From Azoarcus sp031546845 (lineage in GTDB: Bacteria; Pseudomonadota; Gammaproteobacteria; Burkholderiales; Rhodocyclaceae), in the NCBI GenBank assembly GCA_031546845.1, contig JAVBJT010000023.1:68034-132033 (forward strand): a DNA stretch of 64,000 bases. Reading direction: 5' to 3'. The notes under the pieces were generated by a model. That model saw only the letters and a program-made list of their open reading frames with translations. It made no database searches and had not been told where the DNA came from. The position numbers and the translations under genes are program-made. This document shows positions 1 to 8,890 of this stretch, in pieces (position 1 is the stretch's first letter; the number at the start of each line of letters is the position of its first letter).

Positions 1-716
1 AAGGCTTCAGCCTCGCTCTGGAGCTGGGATTCGAGCTGATTGTCGTGGGTATCGGCGAGCAGGTGCTTGATTTCGCCGTAGGCGTGGCGCGGCCCGTTTT
101 TCAGCCGGGCCGCCAACACCGCTGTGACCGCATCGAGTTCGCCGGCCGGCACGCTGCGGGTAATCACCCCCAAGCGCACGGCTTCAGCGGCATCGAAGCG
201 GTCGGCCAGCAGCAGAAGTTCGGCGGCTTTGCGACGGCCGACGATGCGCGGCAGAAAATAGGAGGCGCCGCCGTCGCCCGACAGGCCGATGGAAGAATAA
301 GCGGTGGTGAATACCGCATCGTCCGCGCATAGGGCGAAATCGCAACCGAGCATCAGCGACAACCCGAAGCCGGCGCAAGCGCCGCGCACCTTGGCGATGA
401 CCGGCTGGCGCAGGCTTTGCAGTGTTTCCACCGTGGGATTGATGTACTCGGCGATCATCGCCTTGAAGGTTGCCAGACGCGCCTCGGGAGAAAGGTGCAG
501 GTTGCGGGCAAAGTCTTTCAGATCGCCGCCCGCCATGAAATGCGCGCCGGCGCCGGTCACCACAACCACGGCAACGTCCGCGCGCGTGACCAGTTCGCGC
601 GTGGCGGCGGCGAGATCCTGCATCATTTCGACCGACAGGGCGTTGAGCGCATCGGGACGGTTGAGCGTCAGGGTGGCGATGCCATCGGTGACGTCGAGCA
701 ATACGGTTTCAGCCAT
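1..716 (-). CDS. Enoyl-CoA hydratase/isomerase family protein (C-terminus cut by window edge)
   Basis: Crotonase-fold enzyme expected to hydrate trans-2-enoyl-CoA in fatty acid oxidation in the cytoplasm. The protein opens MAETVLLDV and shows the substrate-binding 'TLNRPDALNALS' stretch near residue 18, the oxyanion-hole segment AHFMAGGDLKDF near residue 60, and the second segment GACAGFGLSLMLGCDFALC near residue 110. The ATG at 714-716 follows an AGGAGAGTCGCC ribosome-binding site. About 238 codons are visible, so roughly 20-25 C-terminal residues lie beyond position 1. It is the last visible gene of the minus-strand beta-oxidation operon, 99 bp after the thiolase. The exact acyl-chain preference cannot be read from sequence. 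Confidence 0.9.
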   Translation of the reverse strand, partial: MAETVLLDVTDGIATLTLNRPDALNALSVEMMQDLAAATRELVTRADVAVVVVTGAGAHFMAGGDLKDFARNLHLSPEARLATFKAMIAEYINPTVETLQSLRQPVIAKVRGACAGFGLSLMLGCDFALCADDAVFTTAYSSIGLSGDGGASYFLPRIVGRRKAAELLLLADRFDAAEAVRLGVITRSVPAGELDAVTAVLAARLKNGPRHAYGEIKHLLADTHDNQLESQLQSEAEA

Positions 717-815
717 GTGGCGACTCTCCTTTGGTATGACAACAGCGCCCCTAACGGCATCGGACGCTCTCCATTTTTCAGCATAGCGCCCAGCGCACCC
801 GCCGGACCGCACACT

Positions 816-2012
816 TCACACGCGCTCGAATACCCCCGCCGCGCCCATGCCGGTGCCGATGCACATACTGATCATGCCGTGACGCACCTCGCCGCGCCGC
901 ATCGCCACGAGCAGGGTCGCGGTGCGGATGACGCCGGTGGCGCCGAGCGGATGGCCAAGCGCAATCGCGCCGCCCAGGGGGTTCACCTTCGCCGGATCGA
1001 GATCGAGAGCGCGCGACACCGCCAGCGCCTGCGCGGCAAAAGCTTCATTCAGTTCGATCCAGTCGAGCTGCGCCTGGTCGATTCCGGCGAGCTTGAGCGC
1101 GCGCGGAATCGCCTCCACCGGGCCGATCCCCATGACTTCCGGCGCTACACCGACGACGGCGAAGCCGCAAAAGCGCGCGATGGGCGTGGCGCCGTAGCGT
1201 TTCAGCGCCGCCTCGCTCATCAGCAGCACCGCGCCGGCGCCATCGGACATCTGCGAGCTGTTGCCGGCCGTCACCGAGCCACGCGCGGCGAATACCGGCT
1301 TGAGTTTAGCCAGCGCTTCGAGCGAAGCGTCCGCGCGCGGCCCCTCGTCGTTCTCCACCACGCGCTCGACGATGCGCACCGTGCCACCTTCGCCCGGCAC
1401 ATGCTCACGCACGGTATAGGGCGCGATCTCGTCGCGGAAGCGGCCGGCGACAATCGCGGCGCAAGCGCGTTGATGCGATTCCAGCGCGAAAGCATCCTGG
1501 TCGGCGCGACTCACCTGCCACCGCGCGGCCACCTTTTCCGCCGTCAGCCCCATGCCATAGGCAATGCCGGCGTTCTCGGCGTTGGCAAAGATCGCCGGAT
1601 TCAAGCTGACCTTGTTGCCCATGATCTGCGGCATCGCGCTCATGCTCTCGGTGCCGGCGGCGATCATCACATCCGCCTCGCCAAGGCGGATGCGGTTGGC
1701 CGCATCCGCCACCGCCTGCAAACCGGAAGCGCAGAAACGATTGATGGTGACGCCCGGCACCGCGTCCGGCAGCCCGGCCAACAGCAGGGCGATGCGCGCC
1801 ACGTTCATGCCTTGCTCGGCTTCCGGCATCGCGCAGCCGACAATGACGTCGCCGATCTCGCGCGCATCCAAGCCCGGCGCCTGGGCGACGACGGCGCGCA
1901 GCACGTGGGCCAGCATGTCGTCCGGGCGCACGTGGCGAAACGCGCCGTTGCGCCTGCCCACCGGTGTGCGCGTGGCGGCAACGAGATAGGCATCCTGAAT
2001 TTGTTTGCTCAT
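816..2012 (-). CDS. Acetyl-CoA acyltransferase (thiolase II family, FadA-like)
   Basis: 398-residue thiolase that cleaves 3-ketoacyl-CoA to acetyl-CoA plus a shortened acyl-CoA, the last step of beta-oxidation. The nucleophilic cysteine sits in NRFCASGLQAVADAA (near residue 90). The catalytic histidine is in GGAIALGHPLGATG and the second cysteine in CIGTGMGAAG near the C-terminus. The start is placed at the ATG ending at 2012 because GGAGAGCGAGCC directly precedes it; an upstream in-frame start would add 14 unlikely residues. It lies 53 bp downstream of the hydroxyacyl-CoA dehydrogenase, so the two are probably co-transcribed and may form one oxidation complex. Length and motifs match FadA/FadI-type enzymes. 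Confidence 0.95.
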   Translation of the reverse strand: MSKQIQDAYLVAATRTPVGRRNGAFRHVRPDDMLAHVLRAVVAQAPGLDAREIGDVIVGCAMPEAEQGMNVARIALLLAGLPDAVPGVTINRFCASGLQAVADAANRIRLGEADVMIAAGTESMSAMPQIMGNKVSLNPAIFANAENAGIAYGMGLTAEKVAARWQVSRADQDAFALESHQRACAAIVAGRFRDEIAPYTVREHVPGEGGTVRIVERVVENDEGPRADASLEALAKLKPVFAARGSVTAGNSSQMSDGAGAVLLMSEAALKRYGATPIARFCGFAVVGVAPEVMGIGPVEAIPRALKLAGIDQAQLDWIELNEAFAAQALAVSRALDLDPAKVNPLGGAIALGHPLGATGVIRTATLLVAMRRGEVRHGMISMCIGTGMGAAGVFERV

Positions 2013-2065
2013 GGCTCGCTCTCCTGTCCGGTGCCCGGCTGCACCCATCGTCAATTACACAAGGG

Positions 2066-4456
2066 TCAATTTCGCAAGGGCTTGCCGGTTTCCAGCATAT
2101 GCACGATGCGTTGCTGGGTTTTTTCGCTCTTCAGCAAATCGACGAACAGCGCACGTTCCACGTCGAGAATCCATTGCGTATCCACGCGCGCCCCGGTATC
2201 GACCTCACCGCCGCACAGCGCGGTGGCCGCCGCCTTCGCCACGCGGTAATCGTGCGCGGAGATGAAGCCGCCTTCGGCCATGTTCGCCGCGAACATTTCG
2301 CAGGTGGCGATACCGTTGCGCCCCGCGACAACGATGCCGCGCTCCGCCAACGGCGGCCGCCAGCCGGCCTCGGCCAGCGCACGGGCGCGGTGCAGCGCGG
2401 CGTGCAGCAGTTCGCGCGCGTTGAACAGAATGTCGTCCGACGCCCTGGCGAAGCCCAGTTCCACCGCCTGCAACGCGCTTTTCGCCACCGTCGCCATGGC
2501 GATGGTCTGGAAGGCATTCTGGATGTAGGGAAAAACATCGCCGCCAGCGGCGCGCTGCGCCATCCGGTGCGCCCGCACGGCGAATTCCTTGCTGCCGCCG
2601 CCGGCCGGAATCAGGCCGACACCGGCTTCCACCAAACCGACGTAGCTTTCCAGCACCAGCACCCGATGCGCCGCGTGCATGGCGAATTCGCATCCGCCGC
2701 CCAGCGCCATGCCCTGCACGGCGGCCACCACCGGCACCTGGGCGTGCTTGAGCGCCATCGACGTCTGCTGGAAGCGGGCCACCATCCGGTCGAGCAGATC
2801 GAAGCGCCCGCCCGCGCACGCCTCGGCCACCTGCTGCAGATTGGCGCCGACAGCGAACGGCGCTTCGTGCCACAGCACCAGCCCGTCCAGGTCACATTCG
2901 GCACGCGCCACCGCCTCGAGTACACCGTCCATCACCTCGTCGCCGATGGCGTGCATCTTCGATTTGAACGACAGGATGCCGATACCGGCATCCTTATCCG
3001 CACGCCGCCACAGGCGCACACCGGCGTTTTCCCACAGGGTTTCGCCTACATCCGCCGGCACCTCACCCACGACCAACTCGGGGTAAAGCTGGCGGCGGTA
3101 CACCGGCAAGTCGGCACGCGGCTTCAACACGCCGTCCGCCGCGCTCCACGAACCGGCCGGCTCATGCACGCCGCCACGCTCCGCGACCCACGCCGGCAGC
3201 GGCGCAGCGGCCATCGTTACGCCCGCGGCGATGTCGGCGCGCAGCGCCTCGGCAATGTCCGCCCAGCCCGCCGCCTGCCAGGTTTCGAACGGCCCCTGCG
3301 CCCAGCCGAAACCCCAGCGCATCGCCAGATCGACATCGCGGGCGTTGTCGGCGATATCGCCCAGATGCACCGCGCAGTAATGGAATACATCGCGGAAGAT
3401 CGCCCACAGGAATTGCGCCTGCGGATGCGCGTGCGCGCGCAGCGCGGCAAACTTTTCCGCCGGCTGACGCAGTTTGAGGATGGCGGCCACCTCGGGGGCG
3501 ATCTCGCCGGCACTAGGCCGGTAATCCCCCGCCGAGGGGTCGAGCACCAATATCTGCTTGCCGCCCTTGCCGCTTTCCTTGCGATAGATGCCGGCGCGCG
3601 TCTTCTGCCCCAGCGCGCCCTGAGCGATCAAGGCCGCGAGCCATTCCGGCTGCTTGAACCAACTGTGCCAAGGATCGTCGGGTAGCGTGGCCTGCATGGT
3701 GTCGATGACATGCGCCAGGGTATCCAGCCCAACCACGTCGGCAGTGCGGTAGGTGGCGCTCTTGGGCCGTCCGATGGCGGGGCCGGTGAGCGCGTCGACT
3801 TCGTCGAACCCCAACCCGAGCCGCGCGCCGTGATGCATCACGGCCAGAATGGAAAACACGCCGACGCGGTTGGCGACGAAGTTGGGCGTATCTTTCGCGC
3901 GCACAATGCTCTTGCCCAAGCGGTTGGTGAGCCAACCTTCGAGCGCGTCGAGCAGCGCCGGCTCGGTGGCGGGCGCGGCGATCAGCTCCACCAGCGCCAT
4001 GTAGCGCGGCGGGTTGAAGAAATGGATGCCGCAGAAGCGCCCGCGCAACGCGGCGGGCATACCTTCGGCGAGCGCGCCGATGGACAGCCCCGAGGTGTTT
4101 GAGGCGAAGATCGCCCCCGGTTTCAGGTGCGGCGCAACCTTGGCGTAGAGGTCGCGCTTCCATTCCATCTTTTCGGCGATGGCCTCGATAACGAGATCGC
4201 ACTCGGCCAATCGGGTAAGGTCGGCGCCGTAGTTGGCGGGTTCGACGAACTGCGCGCGGTCCTTGGCCGCGAACGGCGCCGGATCGAGCTTCTTCAGGCT
4301 TGCCAGCGCACGCTCGGCGATGCCGCTGCCGCCGTCTTTCGCCGGCAGATCGAACAAGATGACGGGAACATCGGCATTGGCGCAGTGGGCGGCGATCTGC
4401 GCCCCCATCACGCCGGCGCCGAGCACGGCAACCTTGCGGATGATGAATCGGCTCAT
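2066..4456 (-). CDS. 3-hydroxyacyl-CoA dehydrogenase / enoyl-CoA hydratase bifunctional protein
   Basis: 796-residue multifunctional beta-oxidation enzyme. The N-terminus is a NAD-binding Rossmann fold (VAVLGAGVMGAQIAAHCA at about residues 9-26), followed by the hydroxyacyl-CoA dehydrogenase catalytic and C-terminal dimerisation domains (GIHFFNPPRYM near 140; PNFVANRVGVF near 205). A crotonase domain lies in the C-terminal third (MALGGGCEFAMHAAH, then GLIPAGGG). This order, dehydrogenase first and hydratase last, is that of FadN/YusL-type proteins and opposite to E. coli FadB. The ATG ending at 4456 is preferred over an upstream start that would add 16 residues. The partner thiolase is 53 bp downstream and the FadL porin lies upstream on the same strand. 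Confidence 0.93.
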   Translation of the reverse strand: MSRFIIRKVAVLGAGVMGAQIAAHCANADVPVILFDLPAKDGGSGIAERALASLKKLDPAPFAAKDRAQFVEPANYGADLTRLAECDLVIEAIAEKMEWKRDLYAKVAPHLKPGAIFASNTSGLSIGALAEGMPAALRGRFCGIHFFNPPRYMALVELIAAPATEPALLDALEGWLTNRLGKSIVRAKDTPNFVANRVGVFSILAVMHHGARLGLGFDEVDALTGPAIGRPKSATYRTADVVGLDTLAHVIDTMQATLPDDPWHSWFKQPEWLAALIAQGALGQKTRAGIYRKESGKGGKQILVLDPSAGDYRPSAGEIAPEVAAILKLRQPAEKFAALRAHAHPQAQFLWAIFRDVFHYCAVHLGDIADNARDVDLAMRWGFGWAQGPFETWQAAGWADIAEALRADIAAGVTMAAAPLPAWVAERGGVHEPAGSWSAADGVLKPRADLPVYRRQLYPELVVGEVPADVGETLWENAGVRLWRRADKDAGIGILSFKSKMHAIGDEVMDGVLEAVARAECDLDGLVLWHEAPFAVGANLQQVAEACAGGRFDLLDRMVARFQQTSMALKHAQVPVVAAVQGMALGGGCEFAMHAAHRVLVLESYVGLVEAGVGLIPAGGGSKEFAVRAHRMAQRAAGGDVFPYIQNAFQTIAMATVAKSALQAVELGFARASDDILFNARELLHAALHRARALAEAGWRPPLAERGIVVAGRNGIATCEMFAANMAEGGFISAHDYRVAKAAATALCGGEVDTGARVDTQWILDVERALFVDLLKSEKTQQRIVHMLETGKPLRN

Positions 4457-4627
4457 ACGGTACTCCGTATCCGAAACTTCGCGGGGCGGAAATGAACAAC
4501 CCACAGGACGGCCAACTAACGCGCACGCGTGCCCCGACCGCGCGTGCGCGCCGCCAACGGCACGGCGCTACCCGTTCACCGCCGACGGCCTTCCGTCACG
4601 GATCGGTGGGCCGATTCTCAGCGCGCC

Positions 4628-5902
4628 TCAGAATGCAACCGAATACTGGGCGCCCAGGACCCACGCGCAGGAATCGTAGTCGCCAACAACGCGACCACGA
4701 CCGAGGGCGCGCTGATCATTGTCGATCTTGGTATCCCGCACGTAAAGGTAGGCAACGCCGACATCGAGGGCCGAGGTCTTGGTCACGTTCCACTGGCCGC
4801 CGAACGAAAGCCAGGTGCGGTTGTTGTCGGGCAGGGCGGTGAGCCGGTGCTCCGCGTCCTTGACCGGCGCCTGATCGTAGGCGAGGCCAAACCTCAGCTT
4901 CCAGGCGTCGTTCAAGCGATAGTTGGCGCCAAGCGCAACCCGCCAGGTATCGCGGAAATTGGTATCCAGCGTTTCCACTACCGCACCGGCAAGCGGACCA
5001 TCGCCGCGCACGATATCGACCTTGTCGAGCACGCTCCAACCAGTCCAGGACACGTCGCCGAGCAATTCCCAACGGTCGTCGAGCTGATGCGCGACACTGA
5101 AAATAAAGGTATCGGGCACCTCGACATCCACATGCCCATTGCCCGTCGTCAACGCCGGCACGGCGCCGGCGGCCGGCCCCCTGATCTTGAGATCGCCTTC
5201 GAGCTTGTGCTTGATCGACGAACGGTAGGAAACCCCCAGGCGGGTCGCGTCGGACACATTGAACAACACGCCGGCATTCCAACCCCAGGTTTCGGCATCG
5301 CCATCCAGAATGACCGTCGTCAACCCCAAGGGCACGGAGGCGACGGAAGCGGCGCGCTTGTATTCCGCATCCATCCGCTGCCAATTCACACCGAAGCCGA
5401 CCGACACCACCTCATTGACCCGCCAGGCGATCGACGGATTGATGTTGTAGGTCTTGATATCGAACTTAAGCGACTGTGCCGCGCCCACCCACCCCTTGTC
5501 ATATTCGGTCATCAGCCCGAAAGGCCCGCCGAGACCAAGGCCGACGTATACATCCTTGTTCAGCGCCCACGATAGATAGCCGTTGGGCAAAAAGCCCCAG
5601 GAGCCCGCGTCGTCGGTGTCGCCACGCAGCACGCCCGTGCTCGATCCTTTGTCGCTGAACTTGAAGCTGGGCCGGATGGCCGCGAGGCCGAGCGAAATTT
5701 CCCGCTCACGCAACTGCGTCATGCCCGCTGGATTGAAATAGATCGTACTGGCGTTTTCCGCCACCGCGGCGGAGCCGGCATACGCATTGCCGATACCGCT
5801 GGCGTTCTGTTCGATCAACTGAAACGCGGACGCCCAGACACTCCCGGACGCCACCGACAACAGCGCCACGGGCAACAGGCGCGCACTCTTTTTCAATCCC
5901 AT
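4628..5902 (-). CDS. FadL-family outer-membrane long-chain fatty acid / hydrocarbon transporter
   Basis: 424-residue outer-membrane beta-barrel for uptake of fatty acids or other hydrophobic substrates. A signal peptide ends around the SVWASAFQL junction. It is followed by the conserved N-terminal hatch (QNASGIGNAYAGSAA and STIYFNPAGMTQL) and alternating amphipathic strands, and the protein ends with the aromatic VAF expected of a barrel. The ATG ending at 5902 follows GGAGGAAAGG. It is the first gene of the minus-strand beta-oxidation cluster and sits 171 bp before the dehydrogenase gene, a gap large enough to hold a separate promoter. Substrate could be fatty acids or aromatic hydrocarbons; the neighbours favour fatty acids. 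Confidence 0.93.
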   Translation of the reverse strand: MGLKKSARLLPVALLSVASGSVWASAFQLIEQNASGIGNAYAGSAAVAENASTIYFNPAGMTQLREREISLGLAAIRPSFKFSDKGSSTGVLRGDTDDAGSWGFLPNGYLSWALNKDVYVGLGLGGPFGLMTEYDKGWVGAAQSLKFDIKTYNINPSIAWRVNEVVSVGFGVNWQRMDAEYKRAASVASVPLGLTTVILDGDAETWGWNAGVLFNVSDATRLGVSYRSSIKHKLEGDLKIRGPAAGAVPALTTGNGHVDVEVPDTFIFSVAHQLDDRWELLGDVSWTGWSVLDKVDIVRGDGPLAGAVVETLDTNFRDTWRVALGANYRLNDAWKLRFGLAYDQAPVKDAEHRLTALPDNNRTWLSFGGQWNVTKTSALDVGVAYLYVRDTKIDNDQRALGRGRVVGDYDSCAWVLGAQYSVAF

Positions 5903-6005
5903 CCTTTCCTCCCTATAACCCAACGTTTCTGCCAGACACGTTTGAACGGGCTTTTCGACAAGCGCGGCTGCTGCACGGCAGCCTGCGCCAATACAAAAAT
6001 AAAAC

Positions 6006-6410
6006 CTAATCTACCGGCAGCGCGCGTTTTTCTCCCGACGCACTTACCGCAACATAAGTCAGCGTGGCATCCGTCACCTTGACCACAAATGGCGCTTCCG
6101 ACCCGCGTTCGGCATAAACCTCGACGGCGACCGTGATCGACGTCCGCCCGACCGCCGTGATGCGGGTATAGAAGCTGACCAAATCTCCCACCGAAACCGG
6201 CTGCTTGAATGTGAAGGAATTCACCGCGACGGTCACAATGCGGCTTCTAGCACGGCGCCGGGCCGCGATGCCACCGGCGATATCGACCATCGACATGATC
6301 CAGCCGCCAAACACATCACCGGCCGGGTTGAGATCGGCCGGCATCGGCACGACGCGCAGCGCCAAGTATTTGTCTTCGGGCAACGCAAGGGGGGCGGCTG
6401 AAGTCGTCAT
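6006..6410 (-). CDS. Acyl-CoA thioesterase, hotdog fold (YciA-like)
   Basis: 134-residue hotdog-fold thioesterase predicted to hydrolyse acyl-CoA to free acid and CoA. Motifs typical of the YciA/BACH group are visible: ADLNPAGDVFGGWIMSMVDIAGG near the N-terminus (with the catalytic acidic residue) and NSFTFKQPVSVGDLVSFY in the middle. The ATG ending at 6410 is chosen; a TTG four codons upstream (6422) is also possible and would add MIIV. It lies about 100 bp upstream of fadL on the same strand and could share regulation with the beta-oxidation operon. Confidence 0.9.
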   Translation of the reverse strand: MTTSAAPLALPEDKYLALRVVPMPADLNPAGDVFGGWIMSMVDIAGGIAARRRARSRIVTVAVNSFTFKQPVSVGDLVSFYTRITAVGRTSITVAVEVYAERGSEAPFVVKVTDATLTYVAVSASGEKRALPVD

Positions 6411-6654
6411 GACAATAATCAAAGCCTGAATGTTATTAATCGTTAACGGGCATTTTCACCCTGTATCGCGGCGTAGTCTGCCCGATTGCAGCGCCGCCGC
6501 CAATCGCGGCATACACTTACCGGCCTCAGGTGCCAACGCCAGCACCGGCAAAATCGCCCCTTGTTCCCATGCTTATGTTTTAGCGATGTAACAACCAGGC
6601 AGGGCATATGGTTAGAATGAGGTACTGCAATATCGTACCGTCGCGTCTCGTACC

Positions 6655-7275
6655 ATGCTGCCCAGTACTTCCCGCATCTACCTCGCCTCGAAAAGTCCAC
6701 GCCGCCGGGAGTTGTTACGCCAGGTCGGCATTCAGTTCGATGTGCTCATTTTCCGCACCGACGGGCGCGGCGAGGATACCGATGTCGATGAAACGCCCTT
6801 CCCCGACGAACCGGCGGAACGCTATGTCGAGCGTTTGGCGCTGACCAAGGCCGAAGCGGGCATGCGCCGGATCTTCTGGCGCAAGCTGCAGCGCCGGCCT
6901 TTACTGGCCGCCGACACCGCGGTGGTGCTGGATAACGAAATCATTGGCAAACCCGCGAATGCGGCCGACGCGGAAGCCATTCTCACTCGCCTGTCGGGCC
7001 GCAGCCACCGCGTGCTGACAGCAATCGCGGTCAGCGACGGCGCGCATATCCGCAGCCGCCTGTCGGTCAGCGAAGTACGCTTCCGCCCCCTGAACGAAGA
7101 AGATATCCGCCATTACGTCGCCTCCGGCGAGCCGATGGACAAGGCCGGCGCTTACGGCATCCAGGGCCGGGCCGCGATGTTCATCGAGGAAATTCACGGC
7201 AGCTACTCCGGCATCGTGGGTTTGCCGTTGTTCGAGACCGCCCAATTACTCGAAACCTTCGGGTATCCTTTATAG
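6655..7275 (+). CDS. maf: Maf-family nucleoside triphosphate pyrophosphatase
   Basis: 206-residue Maf/YhdE-type house-cleaning enzyme that hydrolyses non-canonical or excess nucleoside triphosphates (dTTP/UTP and modified forms in characterised members). The signature N-terminal motif YLASKSPRRRELL (residues 9-21) is present. So are the acidic loop LLAADTAVVLDNEIIGKP near residue 85 and the late GAYGIQGRAAMFIEEIHGSYSGIVGLP block. The reading frame opens at the ATG at 6655. It is divergent from the thioesterase gene. RNase G follows 122 bp downstream, the usual maf-rng order of beta- and gammaproteobacteria. Confidence 0.96.
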   Translation: MLPSTSRIYLASKSPRRRELLRQVGIQFDVLIFRTDGRGEDTDVDETPFPDEPAERYVERLALTKAEAGMRRIFWRKLQRRPLLAADTAVVLDNEIIGKPANAADAEAILTRLSGRSHRVLTAIAVSDGAHIRSRLSVSEVRFRPLNEEDIRHYVASGEPMDKAGAYGIQGRAAMFIEEIHGSYSGIVGLPLFETAQLLETFGYPL

Positions 7276-7340
7276 GCGGCAGGCTGGCGCCAGTTCCATG
7301 GCGCCGGCGCGATGCTCCCCCCGCCCGCAAGCGATGAGCC

Positions 7341-7377
7341 ATGCGCGATGGCAGACACACCGTCTGCCATCGCGCAT
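7341..7377. terminator. Perfect 16-bp inverted repeat between maf and rng
   Basis: Arms 7341-7356 and 7362-7377 are perfectly complementary with a 5-nt loop (ACACC), giving a very stable GC-rich hairpin followed by a short TTTCCC. It ends 20 bp before the rng start. It could terminate maf or act as a processing or regulatory structure in the rng leader; the weak T-run makes simple intrinsic termination uncertain. Confidence 0.55.
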
Positions 7378-7397
7378 TTCCCATTACAAGCCATGTC

Positions 7398-8852
7398 ATG
7401 AGCATCGAATTTCTAATCAATTTCACACCGCAAGAAACGCGGGTCGCCATCGTCGAACAAGGCATCGTGCAAGAACTGCACGTAGAGCGTACAGCCAGCC
7501 GTGGCATCGTCGGCAATCTGTATCTGGGCCGCGTCGTGCGGGTGTTGCCGGGGATGCAGTCGGCATTCATCGATGTCGGCCTGGAGCGCACCGCTTTTCT
7601 GCATGTGGCCGATATCTGGAATGACCGCCAGGTCAGCGATGCGCCACGGCCAATCGAACGCATTCTGACCGAGGGCCAGAGCCTGCTGGTGCAGGTACTG
7701 AAAGACCCTATCGGCACCAAGGGCGCGCGCCTGTCCACCCAGGTGAGCATCGCCGGCCGGCTGCTGGTCTATCTGCCGCAGGAAAAACACATCGGCATTT
7801 CCCAGCGCATCGAGGACGAGAACGGCCGCGAAGCCCTGCGCGAGCGCTTGCTGCGCCTCGTACCCGAGGACGAGCCGGGCGGCTTCATCGTCCGCACGAT
7901 GGCCGAATCCGCGTCGGACGACGAACTCGCGGCCGATATTGCCTACCTGCGCAAACTGTGGGGCGAAATCCGCGCCACTACAACCACCGCCACGCCGCCA
8001 CGGCTGCTGTACGAAGACATCAACCTCGGCCAGCGCGTGCTGCGCGATCTGGTGAACGAGGAAACGGCGCGCATCCTCGTCGATTCACGCGAGAACTTTC
8101 ACAAACTTTCCGCCTTCGCCGCCGAATACACCCCCAAGGTGCTGCCATTGCTGGAGCATTACACGGGGGAGCGGCCGCTGTTCGATCTGTTCAACGTCGA
8201 AGAGGAAATCCAGAAGGCGCTCGGGCGGCGAGTGGAACTGAAATCGGGCGGCTATCTCATCATCGACCAGACCGAGGCGATGACCACGGTGGATGTGAAT
8301 ACCGGCGGCTTCGTCGGCGCGCGCAACTTCGACGACACTATCTTCAAGACCAACCTCGAAGCCACGCACACCATCGCCCGCCAACTGCGCCTGCGCAACC
8401 TCGGCGGCATCATCATCATCGACTTCATCGACATGGAAACGCCCGAGCATCGGGAGATGGTGCTGGAAGAATTCCGTAAGGCGCTCGCCCACGACCACAC
8501 CAAGATGAGCATCAATGGCTTCACCGCGCTCGGCCTGGTGGAAATGACGCGCAAGCGCACACGCGAATCGCTCGCCCACCTGCTGTGCGAAGCTTGCCCC
8601 ACCTGCGAAGGCCGGGGGGAGGTCAAGACCGCCCGCACCATCTGCTACGAAATTCTGCGCGAACTGGTACGTGAGGCGCGCCAATTCAACGCGCGCGAAT
8701 TCCGCGTGCTGGCCGCGCCGAATGTCGTCGATCTGTTCCTCGACGAAGAAGGCCAAGCGCTGGCCATGTTGTCCGATTTCGTCGGCAAGAAAATCTCGCT
8801 GCACCCCGAAGCCAGCTACACGCAGGAACAGTTCGACGTCGTGCTGCTGTAG
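7398..8852 (+). CDS. rng: Ribonuclease G
   Basis: 484-residue RNase E/G family endoribonuclease that matures 16S rRNA 5' ends and cleaves mRNA. It has an N-terminal S1-like RNA-binding region (GNLYLGRVVRVLPGMQSAFIDVG near residues 35-57), the RNase H-like and 5'-sensor segments, the catalytic metal-binding DVNTGGFVGARN near residue 300, and the Zn-link CPTCEGRG near residue 400. It lacks the long C-terminal scaffold of RNase E, and its length matches E. coli RNase G. The ATG at 7398 (MSIEFLINFTPQ) is chosen over an upstream in-frame ATG at 7341 that lies inside the preceding hairpin. No good ribosome-binding site precedes it, and the hairpin sits just upstream. Confidence 0.96.
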   Translation: MSIEFLINFTPQETRVAIVEQGIVQELHVERTASRGIVGNLYLGRVVRVLPGMQSAFIDVGLERTAFLHVADIWNDRQVSDAPRPIERILTEGQSLLVQVLKDPIGTKGARLSTQVSIAGRLLVYLPQEKHIGISQRIEDENGREALRERLLRLVPEDEPGGFIVRTMAESASDDELAADIAYLRKLWGEIRATTTTATPPRLLYEDINLGQRVLRDLVNEETARILVDSRENFHKLSAFAAEYTPKVLPLLEHYTGERPLFDLFNVEEEIQKALGRRVELKSGGYLIIDQTEAMTTVDVNTGGFVGARNFDDTIFKTNLEATHTIARQLRLRNLGGIIIIDFIDMETPEHREMVLEEFRKALAHDHTKMSINGFTALGLVEMTRKRTRESLAHLLCEACPTCEGRGEVKTARTICYEILRELVREARQFNAREFRVLAAPNVVDLFLDEEGQALAMLSDFVGKKISLHPEASYTQEQFDVVLL

Positions 8853-8890
8853 GGTAAGCGCCGCCTTTCACCGTCCCACCGTTTTGCACC

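Noticed and set aside
417..2249. Long open frame (610 codons) on the plus strand opposite the hydratase and thiolase genes
   Set aside because: It is the antisense shadow of high-GC genes; no ribosome-binding site, and the His/Arg-rich composition is typical of shadow frames.
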